64,000 nt of DNA, taken from JAVBMU01 sp031552185. GTDB lineage: Bacteria; Actinomycetota; Actinomycetes; Actinomycetales; Cellulomonadaceae. Each line of letters starts with the position of its first letter. The stretch's first letter is position 1. The position numbers were made by a program, and so were the translations under genes. Below are positions 33,762 through 41,523 of this stretch, piece by piece. The DNA lies in the NCBI GenBank assembly GCA_031552185.1, contig JAVBMU010000032.1:12170-76169 (forward strand), in the 5' to 3' direction. The notes below the pieces were generated by a model. That model was not told the DNA's origin. It saw nothing but the letters and a program-made list of their open reading frames with translations, and searched no databases.

Positions 33762-34529
33762 TCAGAACGCGCGGGAGACCATCGCCCGCTTGACCTCCTG
33801 GATCGCCTTGGTGACCTCGATGCCGCGAGGGCAGGCGTCGGTGCAGTTGAAGGTCGTGCGGCAGCGCCACACGCCCTCCTTGTCGTTGAGAATCTCCAGC
33901 CGCTGCTGGGCGCCCTCGTCCCGCGAATCGAAGATGAACCGGTGCGCGTTGACGATCGCGGCAGGCCCGAAGTACTGCCCGTCGGTCCAGAACACCGGGC
34001 AGGACGTGGTGCAGCAGGCGCACAGGATGCACTTGGTGGTGTCGTCGAAGCGCGCCCGCTGTTCGGCGGACTGGATTCGCTCCCGGCTCGGCTGGTTCCC
34101 GGACGTGATGAGGAACGGCATGATCTCGCGGTAGGAGGCGAAGAACGGCTCCATGTCCACCACGAGGTCCTTGACCAGCGGCAAGCCCTTGATCGGCTCG
34201 ACGACGATCGGTTTGTTCGGGTTGACGTCCTTGATCAGGGTCTTGCAGGCGAGTCGGTTGCGGCCGTTGATCCGCACGGCGTCGGAACCGCAGACGCCGT
34301 GTGCGCAGGACCGCCGGAAGGTCAGCGAACCGTCCAGTTCCCATTTGATCTTGTGCAGGGCGTCGAGCACCCGATCGGTGCCGTGCACGGTGATCGTGAA
34401 GTCGTCCCAGTACGCCTCGGTACCGTGCTTCGACTCCGGGTTGTAGCGCCGGATCCGCATGGTGACCTGGAAGGACGGCACGAAGCCGGCCTGCCCGGCC
34501 GCGGCGGGGGTGTCGAGTGTCGCGGTCAT
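33762..34529 (-). CDS. sdhB: Succinate dehydrogenase iron-sulfur subunit
   Basis: Electron-transfer subunit of complex II, 255 residues. The [2Fe-2S] domain has the cysteines of RRSCAHGVCGSDA and RLACKTLI; the C-terminal domain has CILCACCTTSCP and CRTTFNCTDACP, supplying the [4Fe-4S] and [3Fe-4S] clusters. The stop/start with sdhA overlap by one base at 34529. It is the last gene of sdhCDAB, read right to left, ending before a strong hairpin. Confidence 0.97.
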   Translation of the reverse strand: MTATLDTPAAAGQAGFVPSFQVTMRIRRYNPESKHGTEAYWDDFTITVHGTDRVLDALHKIKWELDGSLTFRRSCAHGVCGSDAVRINGRNRLACKTLIKDVNPNKPIVVEPIKGLPLVKDLVVDMEPFFASYREIMPFLITSGNQPSRERIQSAEQRARFDDTTKCILCACCTTSCPVFWTDGQYFGPAAIVNAHRFIFDSRDEGAQQRLEILNDKEGVWRCRTTFNCTDACPRGIEVTKAIQEVKRAMVSRAF

Positions 34530-36361
34530 CAGTACTTACGCTCCATCGGCTCGTACCGGGTCTGGATCACGGACTTGGAGCCCAGGACGACCTTGTAGTC
34601 GTCGAATCGGGCCACCTCGTCGAAGTAGCCCGCCACGTGCCCGTCCGCGGTGTCGCTCGCACTCGGCGGCCGGCGGTAGGCCATCGTGTGCAGCATGTAG
34701 TGCGCGTCGTCCCGGTCCGGATAGTCCTCGCGGAAGTGCCCGCCGCGGGACTCCTTGCGGTTCAGCGCGCCGATCACGGCGACCTCGGCGATGTCGAGCA
34801 AGAAGCCGAGTTCGATCGCCTCCAGCAACTCCGTGTTGAACAGCCTTCCCTTATCCTGCACCGAGACGCTGCGGTACCGCTTCTGCAACTCGCGGATGTC
34901 GGCGAGGGCCTGGGCCAGGGAGTCGCCGGTGCGGAAGACCTGGGCGTTGGCGTCCATCGTCTCCTGCAGGGCCTGACGCACCTGCGCCGGCCGTTCGCCG
35001 TCGGGCCGCGTGCGCATGTCCTCGAGCTTGGCGACGACGTCGGCGGCCGGATCCGTCGGCAGGTCGTGGAACTCGGCCGTCTGCGCGTACTGCGCCGCCG
35101 TGCGCCCCGCTCGCTTGCCGAAGACGTTGATGTCCAGCAGCGAGTTGGTGCCCAGCCGGTTGGAGCCGTGCACGGAGACGCAGGCGCATTCGCCCGCCGC
35201 GTACAGCCCCCTCACGACGTCGGTACCGTTGCGCAGCACCTCGCCGGCGACGTTGGTCGGGATGCCGCCCATCGCATAGTGCGCGGTGGGGTAGACCGGC
35301 ACCGGCTCGGTGTAGGGCTCGATGCCCAGGTACGTGCGCGCGAACTCGGTGATATCCGGGAGCTTGGCGTCGATGTGCGCCGGCTCGAGGTGGGTCAGGT
35401 CGAGCAGGACGTAGTCCTTGTTCGGCCCGGCGCCCCGGCCCTCGCGGACCTCGTTCGCCATGGACCGGGCGACGATGTCGCGCGGGGCGAGGTCCTTGAT
35501 GGTCGGGGCGTAGCGCTCCATGAACCGCTCGCCGTCGGCGTTGCGCAGGATGCCGCCCTCGCCGCGGGCGGCCTCCGAGAGGAGGATGCCGAGCCCGGCC
35601 AGCCCCGTGGGATGGAACTGGAAGAACTCCATGTCCTCCAGCGGCAGGCCGCGGCGGTAGCACAGTGCCATCCCGTCCCCGGTCAGCGTGTGCGCGTTTG
35701 ACGTGGTCTTGAAGATCTTGCCCGCACCGCCGGTGGCGAAGACGATCGCCTTGGCCTGGAAGACGTGGATCTCACCCGTCGCCAGGTCGTAGGCGACGAC
35801 GCCGGTCGCGTTGACCTCCTCGCCCTCGGGGACGTCCTCGGCCGCGAGGTTGTGGTCGGTGAGCAGGTCCAGCACGTAGAACTCGTTGAAGAATTCGACG
35901 TTCTGCTTCACGCAGTTCTGGTAGAGCGTCTGCAGAATCATGTGACCGGTGCGGTCCGCGGCGTAGCAGGCGCGCCGGACGGCGGCCTCACCGTGGTTGC
36001 GGGTGTGGCCGCCGAAGCGGCGCTGGTCGATCCGGCCCTCGGGGGTGCGGTTGAAGGGCAAGCCCATCCGCTCCAGGTCGAGGACGGCGTCGATCGCCTC
36101 CTTGGCCATGATCTCGGCCGCGTCCTGGTCGACGAGGTAGTCACCGCCCTTGACGGTGTCGAACGTGTGCCATTCCCAGTTGTCCTCCTCGACGTTGGCG
36201 AGGGCGGCGCACATGCCGCCCTGGGCCGCGCCGGTGTGGGACCGGGTGGGGTACAGCTTGGAGATGACGGCGGTGCGGGCTCGGCCGGAAGCCTCCAGGG
36301 CCGCGCGCATGCCTGCGCCGCCCGCGCCGACGATCACGACGTCGTACTGGTGGGTCTGCAT
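34529..36361 (-). CDS. sdhA: Succinate dehydrogenase flavoprotein subunit
   Basis: Catalytic FAD subunit of complex II, 610 residues. It has the N-terminal dinucleotide fold VVIVGAGGAGMRAALEASG, the covalent-FAD histidine motif SHTGAAQGG, GMPFNRT-like GLPFNRTPEGRIDQRRFGG, and the active-site region FQFHPTGLAGLGIL. The C-terminal helical domain ends KSVIQTRYEPMERKY. ATG at 36361 gives the standard MQTHQYDVVIVG start. It lies 34 bp after sdhD in the operon. Confidence 0.98.
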   Translation of the reverse strand: MQTHQYDVVIVGAGGAGMRAALEASGRARTAVISKLYPTRSHTGAAQGGMCAALANVEEDNWEWHTFDTVKGGDYLVDQDAAEIMAKEAIDAVLDLERMGLPFNRTPEGRIDQRRFGGHTRNHGEAAVRRACYAADRTGHMILQTLYQNCVKQNVEFFNEFYVLDLLTDHNLAAEDVPEGEEVNATGVVAYDLATGEIHVFQAKAIVFATGGAGKIFKTTSNAHTLTGDGMALCYRRGLPLEDMEFFQFHPTGLAGLGILLSEAARGEGGILRNADGERFMERYAPTIKDLAPRDIVARSMANEVREGRGAGPNKDYVLLDLTHLEPAHIDAKLPDITEFARTYLGIEPYTEPVPVYPTAHYAMGGIPTNVAGEVLRNGTDVVRGLYAAGECACVSVHGSNRLGTNSLLDINVFGKRAGRTAAQYAQTAEFHDLPTDPAADVVAKLEDMRTRPDGERPAQVRQALQETMDANAQVFRTGDSLAQALADIRELQKRYRSVSVQDKGRLFNTELLEAIELGFLLDIAEVAVIGALNRKESRGGHFREDYPDRDDAHYMLHTMAYRRPPSASDTADGHVAGYFDEVARFDDYKVVLGSKSVIQTRYEPMERKY

Positions 36362-36395
36362 CGGGGTCGATGCCTCCTGTGGATCGATTCGGGCG

Positions 36396-36851
36396 TCAGG
36401 CGTGGCAGAAGGACGGCAGCAGGTCGGCCGCGGCGCCGCTCGGGCACGGGTCGAACGTGAAGATCACGAGGGTCCCGAGCACGACGACGATCGCGAACGC
36501 GACGTACAGCAGCAGCTTGAGGGTCAGCCGCGTGCCGTCCCGCTCGGCGTAGTCGTTGATGATCGTGCGCACGCCGTTCGTGCCGTGGATCATCGCGAGC
36601 CAGAGCATCAGCAGGTCCCACACCTGCCAGACGGGGTTGGCCCACTTGCCGGCCACGAAGCCGAAGTCGATCGAGTGCACCCCGTCGCCCGTCATCAGGT
36701 TCACGAACAGGTGCCCGAAGATCAGGACGACGAGCAGCGCGCCGGAGGCACGCATGAAGACCCAGGAGTACAGCTCGAAGTTGCCGCGGGTCGTCTTGCG
36801 CCGCAGGTACGGGTCGCGCGGGGCGGCGACCGCGAGGGTTCGCTCGCTCAT
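36396..36851 (-). CDS. sdhD: Succinate dehydrogenase membrane anchor SdhD
   Basis: A 151-residue hydrophobic anchor with three transmembrane helices (about 30-50, 75-95 and 112-133). The conserved W-x-F-M-R-x-S-G-x-L motif (SWVFMRASGALLVVLI) and the later histidine in IHGTNGVRTIINDY, a likely haem or quinone-site residue, mark it as SdhD of the two-anchor actinobacterial complex II. It starts 1 bp from the end of sdhC. Confidence 0.93.
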   Translation of the reverse strand: MSERTLAVAAPRDPYLRRKTTRGNFELYSWVFMRASGALLVVLIFGHLFVNLMTGDGVHSIDFGFVAGKWANPVWQVWDLLMLWLAMIHGTNGVRTIINDYAERDGTRLTLKLLLYVAFAIVVVLGTLVIFTFDPCPSGAAADLLPSFCHA

Positions 36852-36852
36852 C

Positions 36853-37233
36853 TCAGTGGCCTCCGAACACGTTCATCAGGTGGCGGGGCAGGAAGCCGGC
36901 CATTGTCACGACAAAAAGTCCCACAACGACCCAGAGCATCACCTTCTGGTACTTGGGACCCTTGGCCCAGAAGTCGACCAGGATGATCCGGATGCCGTTG
37001 AAGGCGTGGAACACGATGGCGGCCACGAGGCCGGCCTCGCCCAGCCCCATGATCACGGTCTGGTAGGTGCCGATCACGGCGTTGTAGGACTCGGGCGAGA
37101 CGCGCACGACGGCAGTGTCGAGCACATGGACGAGGAGGAAGAAGAAGATAAGCACGCCGGTCACGCGGTGCGCGACCCACGACCACATGCCTTCACGGCC
37201 GCGGTACAGCGTGCCGGCGGGAGCACTGGGCAC
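36853..37233 (-). CDS. sdhC: Succinate dehydrogenase cytochrome b556 subunit SdhC
   Basis: A 126-residue haem-binding membrane anchor with three helices. It contains WSWVAHRVTGVLIFFFLLVH with the H-R-x-T-G motif of SdhC, and the haem ligand candidates His of AIVFHAFNGIRIIL. GTG at 37233 is chosen over the in-frame start at 37281 because GGGAGG lies 8 bp upstream of it and the protein then opens MPSAPAGTLYRGREGMW, the usual length. First gene of the sdh operon. Confidence 0.93.
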   Translation of the reverse strand: MPSAPAGTLYRGREGMWSWVAHRVTGVLIFFFLLVHVLDTAVVRVSPESYNAVIGTYQTVIMGLGEAGLVAAIVFHAFNGIRIILVDFWAKGPKYQKVMLWVVVGLFVVTMAGFLPRHLMNVFGGH

Positions 37234-37630
37234 TGGAGGGGCCTCCCTGTGGCGATTTGGGCGATGACTGAGAACGGCCACCGGGAGCCGTCGTTGGCAT
37301 CACTACTCGTCCCTACGATAGTGACCCGCGTGCCGGGATGGGACTCCCCGCGCGAAGTGTGGCGATCATCAAACGCGTTTGTGATTTAATTCACAACACT
37401 GTGTCAGAAACATCTTCCGCCGGCGGTGGATCCGACCCTCCGCGCCTGGCCGTAATCGGCCGAAATGGCGCGACTGGCCCTGGAGGGTGCGGCCGTTCGA
37501 ATCAGGGCACCCGACGACGTCGACCCGTCCGGCGCGGGCGCCGAACCGGTCCTCGCCCCGCGGGCCGCCGCCACGGCACCCGATTGAGGTATCACTCAGC
37601 CAGGGCCCGGGATGCGGGTACCGTGCCCTC
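37234..37630. other. Divergent regulatory region between sdhC and manC
   Basis: About 400 bp with no supported gene. The central part around 37370-37415 is strikingly AT-rich for this genome (aaacgcgtttgtgatttaat) and contains the CRP/GlxR palindrome. Hairpin-prone GC sequence (37540-37600) precedes the manC start. It must hold promoters for both directions. Confidence 0.7.
37380..37395. promoter_or_regulatory. Perfect CRP/GlxR-type operator upstream of sdhCDAB
   Basis: TGTGATTTAATTCACA is an exact match to the CRP-family consensus TGTGA-N6-TCACA. It lies 147 bp upstream of the sdhC start and 236 bp upstream of manC in the opposite direction. GlxR in Corynebacterium controls the sdh operon through such sites, so a cAMP-responsive regulator is the likely binder; direction of the effect cannot be read from sequence. 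Confidence 0.8.
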
Positions 37631-38743
37631 ATGACCTCCCCGATTCCCGGGTTCTTCGCCGTCGTCCCCGCCGGTGGCGCGGGCACTCGGCTGTGGCCGT
37701 TGTCCCGCGCCGGCGCGCCGAAGTTCCTGCACGACCTGACCGGCTCCGGCCGGAGCCTGCTGCAGGCCACCGTCGACCGGTTGCTGCCCCTGGCCGGGCC
37801 GGACGGCGTCGTGCTGGTGACCGGGCACCGTCACGTGACGGCCGCCGCGGCCCAACTGGATCTTCCGCCGGCGGCGATCCTCGCCGAGCCGTCGCCCCGG
37901 GATTCGATGGCGGCGATCGGGCTGGCGGCGGCGGTCCTGGAGCGCCGGCACGGCGACGTCGTGATCGGCTCCTTCGCCGCCGATCAGGTCATCACGGACC
38001 ACCAGGAATTCGAGTCCGCCGTCCGGGAGGCGGTGGCGGCCGCCCGGGCCGGGTACGTCGTGACCATCGGCATCGCGGCCTCCCGGCCGTCGACGGCGTT
38101 CGGCTACGTTCGCACCGGCGCCCCGCTCGGCGTCGAGGGCGCGCCGCGCGCCCGGCACGCCGTGGCCTTCACCGAGAAGCCTGACGCCGCGACTGCGGCC
38201 CAGTACCTCGCCTCGGGGGAGTACCGCTGGAACGCGGGCATGTTCATCGTCCGCGCGGCGGTGCTGCTCGATCACCTCGCCCGGCTGCGGCCGGAGTTGG
38301 CCTCGGGGCTGCGCCGGATCGCGCAGGCCTGGGACGGCCCGGCCCGGGCCGCGGTCCTGGCCGAGGTGTGGCCCGGCCTGGAGAAGATTGCGATCGATCA
38401 TGCGGTCGCCGAGCCGGTCGCCGCGACCGGCGGCGTCGCCGTCGTGCCCGGCACGTTCGGCTGGGACGACCTGGGCGACTTCAACTCGCTCGCCGCCGTC
38501 TTGCCGTCGGTCGACGGCGCGGGGTCGAAGGTGCTCGGCGACGGGGGCCTGGTGGTGCGCGAGCTGAGCGCAGGCTCGGTCGTGGTCCCGGCCTCCGGCC
38601 GGGTGGTCACGGTGCTCGGGCTGGACGACGTCGTCGTGGTCGACACGCCGGACGCGCTGCTGGTGACGACCCGCGCGCGGGCGCAGCAGGTCAAGTCCGT
38701 GGTCGATGCGCTGCGCGAGCGCGGCCTCGAGGAACTGCTGTGA
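37631..38743 (+). CDS. manC: Mannose-1-phosphate guanylyltransferase
   Basis: Makes GDP-mannose from mannose-1-phosphate and GTP, 370 residues. It has the nucleotidyltransferase loop AVVPAGGAGTRLWPLSRAGAPKFL, EPSPRDSMAAIGLAAAVL, FTEKPDAATAAQYL and YRWNAGMFIVRA. The short C-terminal domain has no isomerase part, so it is monofunctional. ATG at 37631 is the family start; upstream in-frame sequence is spacer. GDP-mannose would feed mannosyltransferases such as the PIG-V-like protein at 23.9 kb. The amidohydrolase gene follows after 64 bp. Confidence 0.94.
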   Translation: MTSPIPGFFAVVPAGGAGTRLWPLSRAGAPKFLHDLTGSGRSLLQATVDRLLPLAGPDGVVLVTGHRHVTAAAAQLDLPPAAILAEPSPRDSMAAIGLAAAVLERRHGDVVIGSFAADQVITDHQEFESAVREAVAAARAGYVVTIGIAASRPSTAFGYVRTGAPLGVEGAPRARHAVAFTEKPDAATAAQYLASGEYRWNAGMFIVRAAVLLDHLARLRPELASGLRRIAQAWDGPARAAVLAEVWPGLEKIAIDHAVAEPVAATGGVAVVPGTFGWDDLGDFNSLAAVLPSVDGAGSKVLGDGGLVVRELSAGSVVVPASGRVVTVLGLDDVVVVDTPDALLVTTRARAQQVKSVVDALRERGLEELL

Positions 38744-38807
38744 TGGGCACCGCGGCGCGGCCGGCCGGGAACGGGCGGGCGATCCGGGCGCACCATACGC
38801 TCGACGG

Positions 38808-40049
38808 ATGAGCGCGGCGGCTCGGCCCGAACTGGGCGGCGCACAGATCTCCGACCGGCCGGTTCGCCCGCGCGGCACCCGGTCGGCCTTCCTCGCCCGG
38901 GCGACGGCGCGCCGCCTGGACGAACTGGTGACGATCCGGCGCGACCTGCACCAACACCCGGAGACTTCGCATCGGGAGACCCGCACGACGGCGGTGATCG
39001 CCGAGCGGCTGCTCGCGGCCGGCCTGCAGCCCCGGCCGCTGCCGGGCACGGGTGTCATCTGCGACGTGGGGCCCGAGCCGGCGCCGGGCGAGGGCCGGAT
39101 CGCGCTTCGGGCGGACATCGACGCGCTGCCGCTGCCGGATCGCTGCGAGTTGCCGTTCGCCTCGGCGACGCCCGGCGTGGCGCACGCCTGCGGGCACGAC
39201 GTGCATACGGCCGTGGTCCTCGGCGCAGGGTTTGCGCTCGCCGACCTCCACGCGGCGGGGGACCTGGACCGGGGCGTCCGGCTGATCTTCCAGCCCGCCG
39301 AGGAGGTCCAGCCCGCCGGGTCGCTGGACGTGATCGCGGCGGGCGCCCTGGACGGCGTCGCCGAGATCTACGCGGTGCACTGCGATCCGAAGGTGGACGT
39401 GGGTCAGGTCGGCACGCGGATCGGTCCGATCACCTCCGCGTCGGACCAGATTTCCGTGACGGTGACCTCGCAGGGCGGCCACACCTCGCGCCCGCACCTG
39501 ACCGGCGACGTCGTCTACGCGCTCGGGCAGGTCATCACCCAGGTCCCGGCGGTGCTGGGGCGCCGGCTCGACCCGCGGTCCGGGGTCAACCTCACGTGGG
39601 GGGCGGTGCAGGCCGGGTCGGTGCACAACGCGATCCCGAGCACCGGCACCCTGCGCGGCACGCTGCGCTGCCTGGACGTGCGCGCCTGGGAGCTCGCCGG
39701 CCGGGTGCTGCAGGACGCCGTCGAGCAGGTCATTGCGCCGTACGAGGTGGAGGTCGCGGTGCACCGGGTCCGCGGCGTGCCGCCGGTGGAGAACGACGCG
39801 CGGTGTACCGGATTGCTCGAGGCCGCCGCTCACGACGTGATCGGGCCCCACGCCGTCGTGCTCACTGAACAGTCGCTGGGGGGCGAGGACTTCGCCTGGT
39901 ATCTCACCAAGGTGCCGGGCGCCATGGCCCGGCTCGGCACCCGGACCCCGGGCGGACATACCTTCGACATTCACCAGAGCGATTTGCGCGTCGACGAGCG
40001 AGCGATCGACGTCGGCGCCAAACTGCTCGCGCGAGTGGCGGCGGGCTGA
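38808..40049 (+). CDS. M20-family amidohydrolase (N-acyl-amino-acid hydrolase type)
   Basis: A 413-residue M20D metallopeptidase: RRDLHQHPETSHRE, ALRADIDALPLPD, the metal and catalytic stretch HACGHDVHTAVVLGAG, FQPAEEVQPAGSL, and SLGGEDFAWYL near the end. These are the aminoacylase/IAA-amino-acid-hydrolase motifs. The N-terminal ~35 residues are extra. The substrate is unknown; actinobacterial AmiA/AmiB-like proteins of this type are often found near manC. ATG at 38808. Possibly co-transcribed with manC. Confidence 0.9.
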   Translation: MSAAARPELGGAQISDRPVRPRGTRSAFLARATARRLDELVTIRRDLHQHPETSHRETRTTAVIAERLLAAGLQPRPLPGTGVICDVGPEPAPGEGRIALRADIDALPLPDRCELPFASATPGVAHACGHDVHTAVVLGAGFALADLHAAGDLDRGVRLIFQPAEEVQPAGSLDVIAAGALDGVAEIYAVHCDPKVDVGQVGTRIGPITSASDQISVTVTSQGGHTSRPHLTGDVVYALGQVITQVPAVLGRRLDPRSGVNLTWGAVQAGSVHNAIPSTGTLRGTLRCLDVRAWELAGRVLQDAVEQVIAPYEVEVAVHRVRGVPPVENDARCTGLLEAAAHDVIGPHAVVLTEQSLGGEDFAWYLTKVPGAMARLGTRTPGGHTFDIHQSDLRVDERAIDVGAKLLARVAAG

Positions 40050-40066
40050 GCGACTCGGGACGCCTT

Positions 40067-40086
40067 GTCGGCCGACGTCGGCCGAC
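40067..40086. promoter_or_regulatory. Two abutting 10-bp palindromes upstream of the nucleoside operon
   Basis: gtcggccgac occurs twice head to tail; each copy is its own reverse complement. It lies 17 bp past the amidohydrolase stop and about 200 bp before bmpA. It could be an operator for a nucleoside-responsive regulator or a weak terminator. No regulator gene is adjacent. Confidence 0.45.
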
Positions 40087-40286
40087 GAAAAGGAACCCGG
40101 CGGGACGCAAGGTGACGCTTGGATAACGAACGCCGGCAGGACCGGTCTCGCGGACGTGCCGCGCTGCAGGCGTGGCTAGTCTCGGAAATGACGGCGGTCG
40201 TAAGGCCCCGCGGTTCCTCCTGCCACGGGTGCCCCTGGAGGAACCAACGACCATGGGGGCATCGAATGACATGAGAGGAGTCCCAC

Positions 40287-41420
40287 GTGAGGACAGCCGG
40301 CAAGTTCACGGCCTTGGCGGCCATTGCGGCGCTCAGTCTGGCGGCCTGTGGCAGCGCCCCGGAGTCCGACGACTCGGGCAGCTCGTCGAAGGCGCCGACC
40401 TCGAGCGTGAGCGCGGTTGCCGGCTTCAAGCCGTGCATCGTCTCCGACCTCGGTGGCTTCGACGACAAGAGTTTCAACCAGCTCAGCTTCGAGGGCGCCA
40501 ACCAGGCCGCCCAGGAACTGGGCACCGACCTGGTTCAGATCCAGTCCAACGCGGCCAGCGACTACAAGCAGAACCTGCAGAGCCTGGTCGACCAGAACTG
40601 CGGCGTGATCGTGTCGGTCGGGTTCAACTTGTCCGCGCCCACGGTCGAGTCCGCGCGGGCGAACCCGGACGGGCACTACGTCCTGATCGACGACGCGGCG
40701 GACAACAACACGGGCGACACGACTGACGGCAAGCCGGACGGAAAGAAGGACGCCGAGAACATCAAGCCCCTGCTCTATGACACGGCGCAGGCCGCATTCC
40801 TCGCCGGTTACCTCGCCGCCGGCTACTCGAAGGCCGGCAAGGTCGGCACCTACGGCGGCCTGGAGATCCCGACCGTCACGATCTTCATGGACGGCTTCAA
40901 GCAGGGCGTCGACTACTACAACAAGGCCAAGGGCAAGAACGTCCAGATCTTCGGGTGGGGCGGCAACTCCAATGCCTTCACCGGTGGTTTCGACGCGAAC
41001 GAGAAGGCCAAGACGACGGCCAAGAACGTGATCGACCAGGGCATCGATGTCCTGCTGCCGGTCGGCGGGCCGATTTACCAGTCCGGCCTGGCGGCGATCC
41101 AGGACTCCGGCCGCGACATCGCGCTGATCGGCGTCGACGCGGACCTCTTCCTGACCGACCCGAAGACCGCAGACTACGTGCTGACCTCCATCCAGAAGAA
41201 GATGGACGTCTCCACCAAGGAAGCGGTCCTGGCCGCGGGCCAGGGCGAGTTCGACGCGACCGCGTACATCGGCACGCTCAAGAACGGCGGCGTGGACATT
41301 GCGCCGCTGCACAACTTCGAGAGCAAGGTCGACTCCGCGCTGGTGCAGGAGGTGAACGACCTCAAGGCGAAGGTCATCTCGGGTGAGGTCCCGGTCACGT
41401 CCTACCTGGCCGGCCAGTAA
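40287..41420 (+). CDS. BMP-family nucleoside-binding lipoprotein of ABC importer
   Basis: A 377-residue substrate-binding protein. Signal peptide 1-20 with lipobox LAAC, so Cys21 is lipidated, followed by a Ser/Thr linker. The mature domain has SDLGGFDDKSFNQLSFEGA, the Bmp/PnrA hallmark, and PVGGPIYQSGLAAI, VGVD-like IGVDADLF. BMP proteins bind purine or pyrimidine nucleosides. GTG at 40287 follows GAGAGGAG. It is the first gene of an operon with one ATPase, two permeases, cytidine deaminase and thymidine phosphorylase, which supports nucleoside uptake. A hairpin just after the gene may raise its expression relative to the rest. Confidence 0.95.
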   Translation: MRTAGKFTALAAIAALSLAACGSAPESDDSGSSSKAPTSSVSAVAGFKPCIVSDLGGFDDKSFNQLSFEGANQAAQELGTDLVQIQSNAASDYKQNLQSLVDQNCGVIVSVGFNLSAPTVESARANPDGHYVLIDDAADNNTGDTTDGKPDGKKDAENIKPLLYDTAQAAFLAGYLAAGYSKAGKVGTYGGLEIPTVTIFMDGFKQGVDYYNKAKGKNVQIFGWGGNSNAFTGGFDANEKAKTTAKNVIDQGIDVLLPVGGPIYQSGLAAIQDSGRDIALIGVDADLFLTDPKTADYVLTSIQKKMDVSTKEAVLAAGQGEFDATAYIGTLKNGGVDIAPLHNFESKVDSALVQEVNDLKAKVISGEVPVTSYLAGQ

Positions 41421-41431
41421 GGCAACCTCTG

Positions 41432-41465
41432 GCGGGGAGGCCGGCGGCTTCGCCGGCCTCCCCGC
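41432..41465. terminator. Strong hairpin between bmpA and the ATPase gene (attenuator or RNA-stabilising)
   Basis: A perfect 15-bp stem (41432-41446 with 41451-41465) and loop GCTT start 12 bp after the bmpA stop. There is no U tract. Such hairpins after the binding-protein gene of ABC operons commonly protect the upstream message or partly stop transcription, giving excess binding protein. Confidence 0.8.
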
Positions 41466-41523
41466 TGCCGTCTTCGACCCGTCCCTGTCCACCGCCACGA
41501 GCGCCGATCGCCGAGGGGATCAG

